64,000 nt of DNA, from positions 31,340 to 95,339 of the IMG/VR virus record IMGVR_UViG_3300020383_000007; one strand, 5' to 3'. The DNA is from a virus. The translations under genes and the position numbers were made by a program. Shown one piece after another: positions 29,458 through 40,900 of this stretch (its first letter is position 1; each line of letters opens with the position of its first letter). The notes under the pieces were generated by a model. The model was given only the letters and a program-made list of their open reading frames with translations. It had not been told where the DNA came from and did no database searches.

Positions 29458-29486
29458 GGAGGGCAGTAGCCCTCCTTTATTTTTTG
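29458..29486 (+). terminator. Terminator between structural operon and terminase
   Basis: GGAGGGC (458-464), AGTA loop, GCCCTCC (469-475), then TTTATTTTTTG. Confidence 0.92.
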
Positions 29487-29533
29487 AAATGGTATGATTC
29501 TTAGAAGAATAACGCATTTAAAGGTATTAGAAA

Positions 29534-31678
29534 ATGATCGTTTTTAAACAAGATTGGAGAAAATACCCTAAAGCGATTGTGGATACCAAGACGCCCAATA
29601 AATCATTCCTTAACATGGCGGCCCTACTTAGGGATATGGGCGTCGATCATTACTATTTCCACTTGGCTCTTTTACAGCCAGAGCTCCAGGGAGTTAATCC
29701 TCACGCAGAGGGTCTTACTCGAGATGAAAGAGCACGCGTTTTATACGAGTGTGATAATAATCCTTGGTATTACCTTCGTGAGATTGTTATTGACCACGGT
29801 GCCGGTATTGAGATAGACGATAAACGCTTCAGAGCGAATCGTGCGAATATCGCTGCTATGTGGTTACTGTTAGCCTGTATCGATTATATCCAGATCCAAC
29901 CCCGTCAGACGGGTAAGTCCTATGGTACGGATAATAACTCGTTATGGCTGATGTATTTCTGTTATACAGACACACAACTTAACTTGATTACTAAAGATGA
30001 GTCGTTGCGTAAAAACAACATTGCTCGTCTAAAGAAACTTAGAGATGGTTGGCCTGATTGGCTAAACCGTAATACAAAGAAAGATGATAACAACCAAATC
30101 TCTTTGAGTTGCCAAGATCGCAACAATAAGTATTATACTCACGTATCTCAAAGTTCAGAAAAAGCAGCCAACAACCTTGGTCGTGGTATGACGTCGCCGT
30201 TCATACACATCGATGAGGGTCCGTTCATCAATCACATTGAGACAACTGTTTCTGCGGCAATGGGTTCAACCAACACGGCTCGTGAGATAGCGAAACGAAA
30301 AGGTGTTCCTTATTGCACTATCTTTACCACAACAGCTGGTAACCAAGAAGATAGAGACGGGCGTTATGTCTACAACCTGATGAACGAGGCAGCAGTTTGG
30401 ACTGAGCGTTTCTACGATTGCTTTGATCGAGATGATCTTGTTAAGCTGATTAAGACTAACTCATCTGGACGTTCGGTTATGGTTAACCTGACTATGTCCG
30501 CATTGCAGTTAGGATTTAGTAAACAATGGTTGTATGAAGCTATTGCTAACGCACGCAGTGATGGTGATAATATCGATCGTGACTATTTCAACGTTTGGAC
30601 GTCGAGTAGTAACTCATCGCTTATCCCTCAACATTTAGCTAAGCAAATACGTGCTTCTGAAATGCTACCGACCGATCAATGGATATCAAAAGAAAACTAC
30701 ATCTTCCGTTGGTATGAAGATGTCGATCCATCTACATGGTACGTCCTGTGTGTGGATACTTCCGATGCCATTGGTCGAGATGATATTGCTGTTACGCTGT
30801 TGAATTCTAAAACGGGAGCCACTGCTGGTTCTGCTACGTTTAATGAAACAAACCTAATGCGTTTTGCACAGTGGTTGTTAGAGTTCATGCTAACTTACAA
30901 GAACAGCGTATTGGTAATCGAACGTCGGTATAACGCGCAAACGATCATTGACTACTTGTTGTTAAAACTACCTGTCAATGGAGAAGATCCTTTTGTTCGG
31001 ATTTTTAATCAGATCGTTCAAAAGCGTGATGAGCGTGGTGATGACTTTAGTAAGATATCCACTACGAATGTTTCGCGCCCTAAACATGTATACGATCGAT
31101 ATCGTCGTGATTTTGGTTTTCTCACTAATAGCGATACTCGTAAATTACTTTATAATAACGTTATGATGAACGCTGCCAAGGACGTAGGTAGTAAGGTTCG
31201 CGATAAAACGTTAATTCACCAAATGCTTAACCTAGTTATTAAGAACAACCGCATCGATCATGGGTCGGGTGGTCATGATGACTTAGTCATTAGTTGGCTC
31301 ATGGGTCATTGGTTCTTAAACTACGGTATCAATCTGAGTCATTATGGTTTAGATTCTAAGATGGTGATGATCGACAGAAATAGTGGTGGTAAGAAAATGT
31401 CTCCTAAAGAACGGATGGAGAGAGAAGAGCAGGAAGCTCTCATGAGTAAAGTTAAGACACTACACGAGAAGCTGAAAGAAGCAACCAGTCAGTTGGATAT
31501 CATTCGATTGGAGATGGAACTTTCCTCAGTAATGTCGAAAGTGAAATCAACCGAGGATGATGGTATGACTCTAGACGCTTTATTGCAAGAAGCTAATGAA
31601 GCGAGAGACGTTCGTCGTAATAACAAATATGGCGGTCGCAACCGACAGGCTTCCGAGCTTTTGCGATATCATAGCTAA
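29534..31678 (+). CDS. terL: Terminase large subunit (DNA-packaging ATPase/nuclease)
   Basis: 714 residues. ATPase: Walker A-like QPRQTGKS (122-129), Walker B FIHIDEG (223-229), coupling motif TTTAGN (266-270). RNase H-like nuclease: first Asp in LCVDTSDAIG (Asp408), Glu463 in VLVIERRYN, and paired Asp582-583 in GGHDDLVIS. The domain order and size fit large terminases of T4/phiKZ type. It would pump DNA into proheads through the portal and cut concatemers; no small subunit gene is recognisable in the window. The C-terminal 90 residues form a charged coiled coil (MSPKERMEREEQEALMSKVK). A terminator stands upstream and the first fibre gene follows after 15 bases. Confidence 0.96.
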   Translation: MIVFKQDWRKYPKAIVDTKTPNKSFLNMAALLRDMGVDHYYFHLALLQPELQGVNPHAEGLTRDERARVLYECDNNPWYYLREIVIDHGAGIEIDDKRFRANRANIAAMWLLLACIDYIQIQPRQTGKSYGTDNNSLWLMYFCYTDTQLNLITKDESLRKNNIARLKKLRDGWPDWLNRNTKKDDNNQISLSCQDRNNKYYTHVSQSSEKAANNLGRGMTSPFIHIDEGPFINHIETTVSAAMGSTNTAREIAKRKGVPYCTIFTTTAGNQEDRDGRYVYNLMNEAAVWTERFYDCFDRDDLVKLIKTNSSGRSVMVNLTMSALQLGFSKQWLYEAIANARSDGDNIDRDYFNVWTSSSNSSLIPQHLAKQIRASEMLPTDQWISKENYIFRWYEDVDPSTWYVLCVDTSDAIGRDDIAVTLLNSKTGATAGSATFNETNLMRFAQWLLEFMLTYKNSVLVIERRYNAQTIIDYLLLKLPVNGEDPFVRIFNQIVQKRDERGDDFSKISTTNVSRPKHVYDRYRRDFGFLTNSDTRKLLYNNVMMNAAKDVGSKVRDKTLIHQMLNLVIKNNRIDHGSGGHDDLVISWLMGHWFLNYGINLSHYGLDSKMVMIDRNSGGKKMSPKERMEREEQEALMSKVKTLHEKLKEATSQLDIIRLEMELSSVMSKVKSTEDDGMTLDALLQEANEARDVRRNNKYGGRNRQASELLRYHS

Positions 31679-31693
31679 ATTAGGTACCTAAGT

Positions 31694-34600
31694 ATGAATA
31701 TCGAACAACTCTCTAAAGAGATAAATAAAGTCGTCCGAGTACTGGGCGATAAGCTATCGGCTAGACATAATGAATTGGATAACCGAATAGCTTCACATGA
31801 GCAACGTACTGATAATCCACATGCCGTTACTAAACAGCAAGTGGGCTTAGGTGAACTACCTAATGCAACTACCATCAGTCGGAGTGATGAGTCGACGGAC
31901 AAGTTACTCCTTGCTAGATCGCTCGCCGATCACACGAATAATAGTACCGATCACGACGATCGGTATTATACTCAAGTGCAAGTCGACGATAAGGATACGT
32001 CAGTTCTAAATGCGGCTAAGGGATATACTGACACTAATGTCAATAATACCAATGAAGCATTGGAATTCCATAAATCGTCTACTGACCATGATGACCAGTA
32101 TTACACTCAAAGTCAAGTAGACGATAAAGATGCGTCTGTATTGTCGCAAGCAAAACAACATGCAGATAACGTATCTCAACAAAATTCCACTGAAGTAAAC
32201 AACAGTCTAGAAACCCATAAGTCGTCAAACGACCATGATACGCGTTACTATACTCAACTTCAATTGGATGATCGTTTTGAAGGTCTTGTTGGGGACATTA
32301 ATTCTGCGTTGTCTAATCGTGACGAAGCATTCGAGACACACAAAGACTCGAATGATCACGATGAGCGTTATTATACGAAAACTCAAATCGATAGCCAAGT
32401 AAGCACTATCAATACGACTATTTCCGATAATGATACTGCACAAACGCAGGCGCTTGAGACACATAAAACATCGACAGATCACGATTATCGTTACTACACT
32501 AAAACGCAGATCGACGATCAGATGTCTTTGGTAAATCAAACGATCAACCAGAACGATACCGATCAAACTCAAGCTCTGACAACACACAAAGGGTCTGGCG
32601 ACCATGATGGTCGCTATTATACTCAGACACAAGTGGATACGTTAGCCTCGACTATACGGGATGAAATATCTCAAACTGGAAGTTCGGCTACGACTGATCT
32701 AGAAAACCACAAGACTTCAACAGACCACGACTATCGTTATTATACGAAAGCACAGGCGGATGCTCAGCTTGCTCTTAAAACGGATATCAGTAGCATTGTA
32801 GATAATTTAACATCTACATTAGTGGATGTTCCTTTAAGTGCTAATCAGGGTCGAGTGTTGAAAGGTTTAGTCGATCAAATCAACGCCACTATTATGTCCG
32901 ACGATGCAACCCTTGATGAGTTGCAAGAGATTGTGGACTTCATTAAACTCAATCGAAATGAGTTAGATGCATTGTCGATATCTGGTGTAGCTGGACTACA
33001 AACTGCACTTGATGGTAAAGTTGATAAGGTCACTGGTAAAGCGTTGTCGACTAACGACTTAACTGACGTGTTGTTAGCTAAATTGCAAGGCATTGAAGAT
33101 GGTGCTCAAGTAAACCGACCCATCACCAATAGTCGCACTACAAACAGTGCTGAGACAGCATTATCGGCCAAGGGCATGAATGATCACGTGATGAGTGGTG
33201 ATCATGATGGTCGCTACTACACGCATACTCAGGTAGATAGTAAAGATGCTGCTACTTTACAATCAGCAAAAGAATACGCCGATAGCGTTGGGTCAAATAC
33301 CGGTACACAGGCTACTCAAGACTTAGATGCGCATAAAACGTCTACTGATCATGATACTCGTTATTATACACATCAACAAGTAGATGATGCGATTGCCGCT
33401 GCAAAGAGTGAGGCTATTTCATCTGCGAACAGTTCTTTGACGACACATAAATCGTCAACAGATCACGATAGTAGATACTACACACAGACTCAAGTTGAGT
33501 CTATGTTGGCTGATACTCAAAGTGCGGCTGAAAGTACCGCTAGTGGTGCATTGACTACACATAAGAGTTCGGGCGATCACGATGGTCGATATTACCGTAA
33601 AGGTGAAATCGATACGAAATTATCTCAAACTCAATCTGCTGCGGAAAGTACTGCAAGCACTGCGCTATCGAATCACAAATCTTCTGGCGATCACGATGGG
33701 CGTTACTATACGCAATCTCAAATCGATCAGAAGTTTGCGGATGTTCAATCCACTATCGACCAAGGTGTGGCCGACGACCTTAATGCTCACAAATCTTCAA
33801 GTGACCATGATAGTCGTTACTACACTCAAAGTCAGGTGGATGCGAAAGTATCTGGTGCAGAAAGTCGAGCTACATCATTGACTGAAACTCGTTACGAGCA
33901 AGTCCTATCGGAATTCGTTAAGACGGATGTTAAGATAGCTGCGCGTGGTGATGATGTTGAGGCGATGAAAGGTACTGAGCAATCTTTCCAAGAGATATTT
34001 AACTCTTGGATGAGATTCAGTCGTAGTACTAGTGGTTTAGGTAATGAAGCCAATCCAGCAGAACTCACTGAATGGATCTACAATTCAACAGACGACACGA
34101 TCGAGTGTGCTATAAACTCAGGCTCTTACATTGGGTTTATTTCACCCGATAAGTTTGAAGAATATGTGTTTGAAGTTAAGATGAGTTCGACCAGTACTGA
34201 TGACGATTGGATTACTGTTGTTGCGGCTTATGCTGAAGACAATAATGGTAATGGCTTCACGCTTGACGTTGTTCGTGCTCTCAATGGCGATGCACCTATG
34301 GTTATTAATTATAATCATAGTTCGCAGGGCACCATTAAGTTGGCTGAAGTGCTTGACCCACTACACTGGGGTGATGGAAATATCGCTACTGGCCCAATCG
34401 GTGGTAATACGCTACCGGGTTGGGGTAATGGTTCACCCAACGGTGTTCGTGTTAAAGTTACTCGCAATGGTGACATATTCACTATTGAGACAACTCAAAC
34501 GAATGATGGTAGCGACAACTACCTACCGGGTGCTACAGTAACGATTGACTTAAATAGTCGACCTGAACTATCGGTGTTTAAAGGTCCTAAGCAATACGGT

Positions 34601-34966
34601 ATCGGTGCACAATCTCAGGCTAACTCAACTTGGGATTTCATTCAGAAACCAAGTTCACTAGAAGACATCGTGGATGTCGTCAATGGTGTAGTTTGGCGGT
34701 ATGATTCGGTCAGCGGGTGGACTTCTTCAGCGATCACTGATGCAACTCAATACGTTACACCAGATCGTGTTTATCGAAATGATGGACGCATATTTGTATC
34801 GGATGGCGAAGGAAACATCTTAGAGGTTGCTACAAAAGATCCTCTAACTGGTAGTATTCATGCTGGCGACAGCGTGACCCTCGGTGGACCCGACGCTTCG
34901 GGTGCTCGTTATAGCGTTTCCTATGACAGCGACACCGATTCTTTGGATGTTACCCATTTGGGATAA
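31694..34966 (+). CDS. Tail fibre with 13 DHDxRYYT repeats
   Basis: 1,090 residues. It opens with a coiled region and a phage fibre repeat (NPHAVTKQQVGLGELPN). Then come seven repeats of about 45 residues with the core HKxSxDHDxRYYTxxQ(V/I)D, a non-repeat insert (about 375-495, with PLSANQGRVLKGLVDQIN and an LTDVLLAKLQGIEDGAQVN strand), and six more repeats. After residue about 750 a non-repetitive C-terminal domain (about 340 residues) has a jelly-roll character (EYVFEVKMSS, GVRVKVTRNGDIFTIETT) and is the likely receptor-binding part. Repeats of this kind build trimeric fibre shafts in many jumbo phages. First gene of the adhesion cluster after the terminase; followed by a terminator. Confidence 0.9.
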   Translation: MNIEQLSKEINKVVRVLGDKLSARHNELDNRIASHEQRTDNPHAVTKQQVGLGELPNATTISRSDESTDKLLLARSLADHTNNSTDHDDRYYTQVQVDDKDTSVLNAAKGYTDTNVNNTNEALEFHKSSTDHDDQYYTQSQVDDKDASVLSQAKQHADNVSQQNSTEVNNSLETHKSSNDHDTRYYTQLQLDDRFEGLVGDINSALSNRDEAFETHKDSNDHDERYYTKTQIDSQVSTINTTISDNDTAQTQALETHKTSTDHDYRYYTKTQIDDQMSLVNQTINQNDTDQTQALTTHKGSGDHDGRYYTQTQVDTLASTIRDEISQTGSSATTDLENHKTSTDHDYRYYTKAQADAQLALKTDISSIVDNLTSTLVDVPLSANQGRVLKGLVDQINATIMSDDATLDELQEIVDFIKLNRNELDALSISGVAGLQTALDGKVDKVTGKALSTNDLTDVLLAKLQGIEDGAQVNRPITNSRTTNSAETALSAKGMNDHVMSGDHDGRYYTHTQVDSKDAATLQSAKEYADSVGSNTGTQATQDLDAHKTSTDHDTRYYTHQQVDDAIAAAKSEAISSANSSLTTHKSSTDHDSRYYTQTQVESMLADTQSAAESTASGALTTHKSSGDHDGRYYRKGEIDTKLSQTQSAAESTASTALSNHKSSGDHDGRYYTQSQIDQKFADVQSTIDQGVADDLNAHKSSSDHDSRYYTQSQVDAKVSGAESRATSLTETRYEQVLSEFVKTDVKIAARGDDVEAMKGTEQSFQEIFNSWMRFSRSTSGLGNEANPAELTEWIYNSTDDTIECAINSGSYIGFISPDKFEEYVFEVKMSSTSTDDDWITVVAAYAEDNNGNGFTLDVVRALNGDAPMVINYNHSSQGTIKLAEVLDPLHWGDGNIATGPIGGNTLPGWGNGSPNGVRVKVTRNGDIFTIETTQTNDGSDNYLPGATVTIDLNSRPELSVFKGPKQYGIGAQSQANSTWDFIQKPSSLEDIVDVVNGVVWRYDSVSGWTSSAITDATQYVTPDRVYRNDGRIFVSDGEGNILEVATKDPLTGSIHAGDSVTLGGPDASGARYSVSYDSDTDSLDVTHLG

Positions 34967-34977
34967 AAACAATAATC

Positions 34978-35019
34978 GTGTGTGGGGTGGGCTGGTCCTA
35001 CCCTACACGCGTTATTTTT
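34978..35019 (+). terminator. Terminator after the repeat fibre
   Basis: CGTGTGGGGTGGG pairs with CCTACCCTACACG (two G-U pairs) over a CTGGT loop and is followed by CGTTATTTTTC. Confidence 0.8.
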
Positions 35020-35032
35020 CTGTGAGGCAAAA

Positions 35033-37885
35033 ATGGCTATCAAATACCACTTACCCTTGAATGGTAACCTGGACGAGGTTATATCTGGACACCCCATTAC
35101 TTCAGTGGGTAATGTTCGGTTTGTAGATGGTCCAGGATTGCAAGTTTTAGAACAAACGAGTAATGACCCATGTGGCGTTACTTTAGAAGATCCAGATATT
35201 AACATATTGAATTTCTGTGTAGCTTTTTGGGTAAGACCAACAGCTGTACCGGATACCGAATTCGATATGGTCATGAGTGGTGTAGACCAACAAGGCGAGC
35301 GCATAATCCAAGTTGATACACGGACTCCCGATAATGCGTTTTTACTTGCTGCGTTTAAATCTAACAGCGAACGAGTTTGGACAACGCACAACCTATCCAC
35401 TACGTCTGAATTAAATCAATTCAGATGGATGCATATTGTGATTGGTGTGAGTGAAGGTCACGCATATTTCTATCGCGATGGAGAATTAGTTGGCCGTAAA
35501 GAAATGAACCACCTTTACAATGAAAACACACCGCTTAAAGAATTGCGATTAGTGGAAGTCAACGCAACAAACGATTTTAATGGTGCGTCTGAAGTACGTG
35601 GTGGTGACTTTGAAGTGAGTGACTTCAGAGTTTACGATTCCATGCTATCGCAACAACAAGTCTTCACGTTGTATAAGCGACCCATATTCCACTTCCCACT
35701 GATAGATGAACAATCGGTTAATTCGGGAACATTCGTTTATAGTGAGAATCAAGGTTCAGCATTTAATCATCTGTTAAAAGGTCATGATTTCACTAACGGT
35801 GGGATTGTTACAGATTGGAATCCAAGATATTTACCGGGGCAAATCCATTTCACCATGTCTGCTGAGGTTAAATTGGAATCTGCTGGAGATGGTAGGATAT
35901 TGGAAGTTAGAGATGCTAACAAGCCGGGTGCTCCTTTGATAACGTTTCGTCAAGAAAGCGGCACCATATACGCTCTATTAAGGGATGATGCGGGCGGTAG
36001 AAAAGACTTGACTCATTCAATGGAAGTCGATGGTAAATGGCATACTGTAACCATTGTTGTTTTAGATGGTAGAGCATCCATATACATCGATGGAGAATTT
36101 ATTAAGTCACACCCAGATAAGTTAGCTGGGACTATCGATCTTAGGGGTCAGTATTTTGTTGTTGGCGCTAGAAATATTGACGGTACGATAGATTATCCTT
36201 ATCAGTCGGTACTTAGAAATGTCTTTTGGTTCGATACAGCATTGACTAAATCTGAGATAAGAAAATTAATCATCAATGGTAACGGTAACGATGGTGAAGG
36301 CGGTTTCATGGTTAAGAAAGGGTTGTGGGAGCAACCTGTATATGATCCTCTTGTAGATGGATATAACTTGCTGATGGCGGGTGATGAGGAATATGGATAT
36401 CGCCATGCTAACGACTCTTTCCAATACATCCCTAGAGAAGATGGCAATCACGAATATATCGTCGATATACAACACGCAGTCATCTGGTTTGATCAAGCCA
36501 TTGAGGTTTATGGAAATGGTCTAGATACATTTGACAACTACGGTATTTATAGCGAAGTAAAAGCGCTTGATGTTGTTTCACAAACTTACTTCATGATTGT
36601 CTGTTACGATAAAAACATGCGTAGAATAGCCATTCAAGATGTAAATATTCAAAGTGGAACGACCACGACGGTGACGCAGCAGGTGAACCCCGGAGATCAA
36701 TGGGTGTATGTCGATAATGTAGCTGGTTGGACAACGGGTAGTACTAGACCAAGTACATATCACAACATGGTTTATTGGCTAGATGATCCGTCACCTTATG
36801 ATGTCTATAAATACGCTCGTCGTCGGGAGAATTACACATCTACCGATGTAGACAACAATCGTGTCTATTTTGAAAACGGTTGGCCTGGACCCACACTACC
36901 TGCTGGGACTCCAGTAGCTAATTCTTTTTCAGGTGGAACGTTCTCTTACATCGGTGCTTCGGGAAGAAACCTCAATCCGACTGAGGGTTGGGTAGGTCTT
37001 GAAGGACAGACTGGTAACTCCGATAGCGTCGGCGGACTACGCTATGGTACTAAATTCATCAAAGTGGGTTGGTTACTAAACCGGTATACGAGTGAACACT
37101 CGAGGTCTGCACTTCGACGCATTCGCTGTTGGAATAAAGACTCACATCAACGTATTGACTTCCTTAAAGGTAAGTTCTTTGCCGATAGAGAAGGTCGAAC
37201 TAATATCTACGAGTTGAATGAAGGTGGGTCAATAAACGAACCCGACCACTGGTTTCCATTCATTGGGAACGTGGATGACTATGGTAAGTCATCCTCAGTA
37301 TCTAACGTTGATGTTTATTACGATTACGAGAGTGTCTACTTTAACGGTACGTCGTCTCACGTAACTATCGAGGACCACGTACCATTAGGGGTGGAGTTTA
37401 CGGTATTTACTTGGTACAAGATGAGTTCTAATGATAAATATACTCATTTACTGTCTAACAACAACCAATATGTCTTCGCGTTCAAGATAGGTATTACTGA
37501 CCCGTACGATGCTGATGCGTACATACACACCGGTAAAACCGGTAGTAAACGATTTGGCATAAAGGTACCTGTAGATGAATGGGTATCGTTGGCGGTGACC
37601 TATAAAGACGGTGCGTTGAAACAATACTACAATGGTAAACTGGTTAACACGCACTACGTTAACTTCGACTCCATACCTGGTGGTAGATACCAAATCGGAA
37701 GAAATGGTCAGACGACTGGGGAATGGTCACATGGCAACCAAAAAGATCTCTTTGTCTACACTAAGAAATTAGAAGACATAGATCTTGCCAGACTACATTC
37801 TTCAACTGGACCTAGTAAGAAGAATAAGATATCTCACGTGCAAGATAAACTACTCGTAACTGGGGAAGTTTATAGTACAGTTTAA
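35033..37885 (+). CDS. Tail fibre/adhesin with LamG (concanavalin-like) domains
   Basis: 950 residues from the ATG at 35033, with GTGAGGCAA upstream; a GTG 51 bases earlier lies within the terminator and is unlikely. At least three LamG-type beta sandwiches are visible by their paired signatures (WMHIVIGVSEGHAYFYRDGE; KWHTVTIVVLDGRASIYIDGE; EWVSLAVTYKDGALKQYYNG), near residues 20-220, 230-415 and 770-940. Between them is a beta-rich region with Tyr/Trp clusters. LamG modules bind glycans, suggesting binding to host surface sugar. Paralogous in design to the next gene, from which it is separated by 15 bases with a TAGGAG site. Confidence 0.85.
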   Translation: MAIKYHLPLNGNLDEVISGHPITSVGNVRFVDGPGLQVLEQTSNDPCGVTLEDPDINILNFCVAFWVRPTAVPDTEFDMVMSGVDQQGERIIQVDTRTPDNAFLLAAFKSNSERVWTTHNLSTTSELNQFRWMHIVIGVSEGHAYFYRDGELVGRKEMNHLYNENTPLKELRLVEVNATNDFNGASEVRGGDFEVSDFRVYDSMLSQQQVFTLYKRPIFHFPLIDEQSVNSGTFVYSENQGSAFNHLLKGHDFTNGGIVTDWNPRYLPGQIHFTMSAEVKLESAGDGRILEVRDANKPGAPLITFRQESGTIYALLRDDAGGRKDLTHSMEVDGKWHTVTIVVLDGRASIYIDGEFIKSHPDKLAGTIDLRGQYFVVGARNIDGTIDYPYQSVLRNVFWFDTALTKSEIRKLIINGNGNDGEGGFMVKKGLWEQPVYDPLVDGYNLLMAGDEEYGYRHANDSFQYIPREDGNHEYIVDIQHAVIWFDQAIEVYGNGLDTFDNYGIYSEVKALDVVSQTYFMIVCYDKNMRRIAIQDVNIQSGTTTTVTQQVNPGDQWVYVDNVAGWTTGSTRPSTYHNMVYWLDDPSPYDVYKYARRRENYTSTDVDNNRVYFENGWPGPTLPAGTPVANSFSGGTFSYIGASGRNLNPTEGWVGLEGQTGNSDSVGGLRYGTKFIKVGWLLNRYTSEHSRSALRRIRCWNKDSHQRIDFLKGKFFADREGRTNIYELNEGGSINEPDHWFPFIGNVDDYGKSSSVSNVDVYYDYESVYFNGTSSHVTIEDHVPLGVEFTVFTWYKMSSNDKYTHLLSNNNQYVFAFKIGITDPYDADAYIHTGKTGSKRFGIKVPVDEWVSLAVTYKDGALKQYYNGKLVNTHYVNFDSIPGGRYQIGRNGQTTGEWSHGNQKDLFVYTKKLEDIDLARLHSSTGPSKKNKISHVQDKLLVTGEVYSTV

Positions 37886-37900
37886 AGTAGGAGATAAATA

Positions 37901-40900
37901 ATGTCATTAGTAGCAAGATGGCCACTCAATGGTCATGCTAGAGACATAGTGGGTGGCTTAGATGCCACCCGAGTTTCTGGATCTGGCCTAACTTGGAATA
38001 CGTCGCCTATTGGGCTAGGTGCACAATTTAATGCAAACGATGACCGCATCATCATTCCACATGACGACTATATAAACAACCGCTGTTTTGGTAAATCAAA
38101 AGAATTTTCAGTATCGTTCTTTTATTACCCGATAAGTTATTCGGATTATGGGTGTGTCATTCAAAAAGCAAGAGCAGGTAGTTGGTCTAACAGCACGATG
38201 GGTGTCTGGATATATAGTGGTGGAATAAGATTCATCATGGGATCTGATGTATCGGGTAATCCATCGGCTAGCTATACTGCCATAACTAAAAAACCCCCAG
38301 TCAATCAATGGGTTCATGTAACGTGTATCGCCGATAGTAAAGAGATGGGGATGTACCTAAATGGTGAATTGGTAGGTAGAGTGGATATATCCACCATATC
38401 ACACCCTAGGACGTCCAACGACGCACCCATCACCATAGGTCCAAGATACGATAATGATGGCACCTACAGTAGTCTTAGGGGCGTTATAGCAGACATCAAG
38501 TTATATGATCACGTTTTAAGTAAACAAGAGATAATGGAAAATGGACTTGGGTTAATGTCTCATTGGCCGTTAACCAATCCACCCATTAATGGTGAGATAT
38601 CTGGCGATTGTATAAACTCATCAAATGCAACGTTGTTACCGGACTACCTATATAAAGGAGGTATACCGGGTGAAATAACGTCTTACATTGAATTTACTGG
38701 AACGTTAAATGGTGGCGTATCGTTACCTAAAGATGATTTCTCTCAGAACTCAAAGTGGGGATCTGTTAGTTTTTGGTTTAAGATAGATCAGCTAACAAAC
38801 TACAAACAATGGTTGTGGCATACCTATGTAAACCGAGATCGTGGAACCTATATCTCGGAAACAGGTGAAATAGTTGGTTTAGTTATACGTGGCGGTACTG
38901 ATCCTAGTGCAGGTGAGTTTGCGACAGGTAAAACAATAAATGTTGGTGAGTGGCACCACCTAACGATGAGTTGGAATATATCCACTGGTGCAATCCATTT
39001 ACATCTAGATGGTGTGTTAATACATACTGAGAATACTGGAAGTTGGACTGATGTTGAAAATGGCGATGAGACAACTATAGGTACCAGTACTGTGGGCGGT
39101 AGAACCATATTAGGTAAAGTTGCACACTTTAAAACGTTTGCTAGTCCACTTAGCTCACATCAAGTTAAGTTGTTGTATAAAAAGAGAACATCTATGTCAA
39201 TGGAGGGTGCTCTCAATATCGAGAACTTAGATGAGGGATATGATCGAATTGCCGCAAAGGGTGAATTTCTTGTTGTAGATAGTGGGTTTTATGGTGACAT
39301 ACCCATATACGCCTATGAGGACAATACAGACCTTTATATCGGTGGGTATAAGGTAGCTACCCTATCACGAGGGGAGAGTTATACGTTACCTACGTCGATG
39401 CAGTCAGTTGGATTATCGATAAGTGCTTTTGGCAAACCCATCAGTATCGGCGGTACCCGCAACTGCATTTCAACACGTTGGGCCGGTAAAGCATTTGGTG
39501 TATGGGTCGATAGAGATCCAGGTGAAATTGTTATATTCGCACCTTTCTCAGATGCGACTGTAGAGGTCGTTAGTACTCCGTTTGCAGATGCGACAGAGAC
39601 AATCTCAACCATAACCATTCCGGCTGGAGAAAGTCATGCGGTGCCAAATGAGATACAGTACTTATATTTCATTCGATCGAATGTTGATATATGCGTTTAT
39701 GCGATGGGTGTGAATTACGATAATCGACCCGTATATCCCGCATCTAAAGAGCTGTATGGTATCGCCAGTGGACACGCGGATCTCGTTTCTCTAACTGATG
39801 GTGATGTTGAGGTATTTGGATCTGACGGTAGTTATGTCGACTATGGATTCAAAAGAAAGAATAGTGGTACCGGGAATGTAGCGGCGACTGGGGGTCTTTA
39901 TACTGGGGCATCTAGTTTAATAAAAGCTACCGGGTTAGTTTGCGTACATGCACAAGCAGATAGTGACGGTGGTGAAATAACCCCGTTTATAACTAAAGAC
40001 GCTATGTCAACACATTTCTTACTCCCTAGCGATTGTGACTTTGTTGCATTTGTAGGATTGGAAGATAACGTCGCAGTTAAACATCTCGATACTAACATGA
40101 TTGAACAACAATCCACCACAGCCATTTCTAATGGTGAAGGATTCCCGAGTAAGGCTAGGTTAGAAGGTGGTCTTTTAGCTGGACATTGGATTATCTGTGA
40201 TCGTCCCGTGTACGCTATAATGCAACCTACAGCAACAGACGACGAAACTGTCCTTTATGGATATAATCCGGATGTAGACAACGTATATCGTGAACACATC
40301 GATAAGTTTAGTGAAAACGGTTTATTCCCACAGGAATACATAGCCTACTTACCATTACACTCCGATGTGGTTGATCATGGCGTAAATGGTTTATATCACG
40401 ATTCTATCAGCAAACCAGTTAAGTCAGATCGTGGATTCACGTTCGATGGGATAGATAACTACTTAATGGTCTTATCTAACCAAGAAGCTGCCGATTTTAT
40501 CGGTCAACCGGAAACTCAGTCAATCACGATAGCTATGTCGTTTAAGAGTCTTGGCTCTTTAGCAACGAGCTCTGCATCGGCTAGGTTAATAACGAGGGAT
40601 GCTTCCGACTATTGGGCTGTTGGTATCGACCAGACGTCTGGGTTCCCACAACGCTTGAGGTGGTGGGATGCTTCTTCTGCATATAGTGAAGTCGGAGCAA
40701 TAACTGATGGTTGGCACCGCTTGGTTATGATTAGAGATTTGAATACTAATGTCGGTAAAATGTATCTCGATGGTAACTTACTTGGTGAATTTGTCGCTAG
40801 CTCAGGACCCGGTTCAAGTAGACCGATCTTAATTGGAGCCAATACCGAACAACAAATCAATAACACCGGAGATGCTTTCTACGGTGACATCGAAGATGTT

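Noticed and set aside
32225-32632. Minus-strand 135-residue frame in the repeat fibre gene
   Set aside because: It is antisense to a gene with clear protein repeats; its hydrophobic look comes from reverse-reading those repeats, and it has no ribosome binding site.
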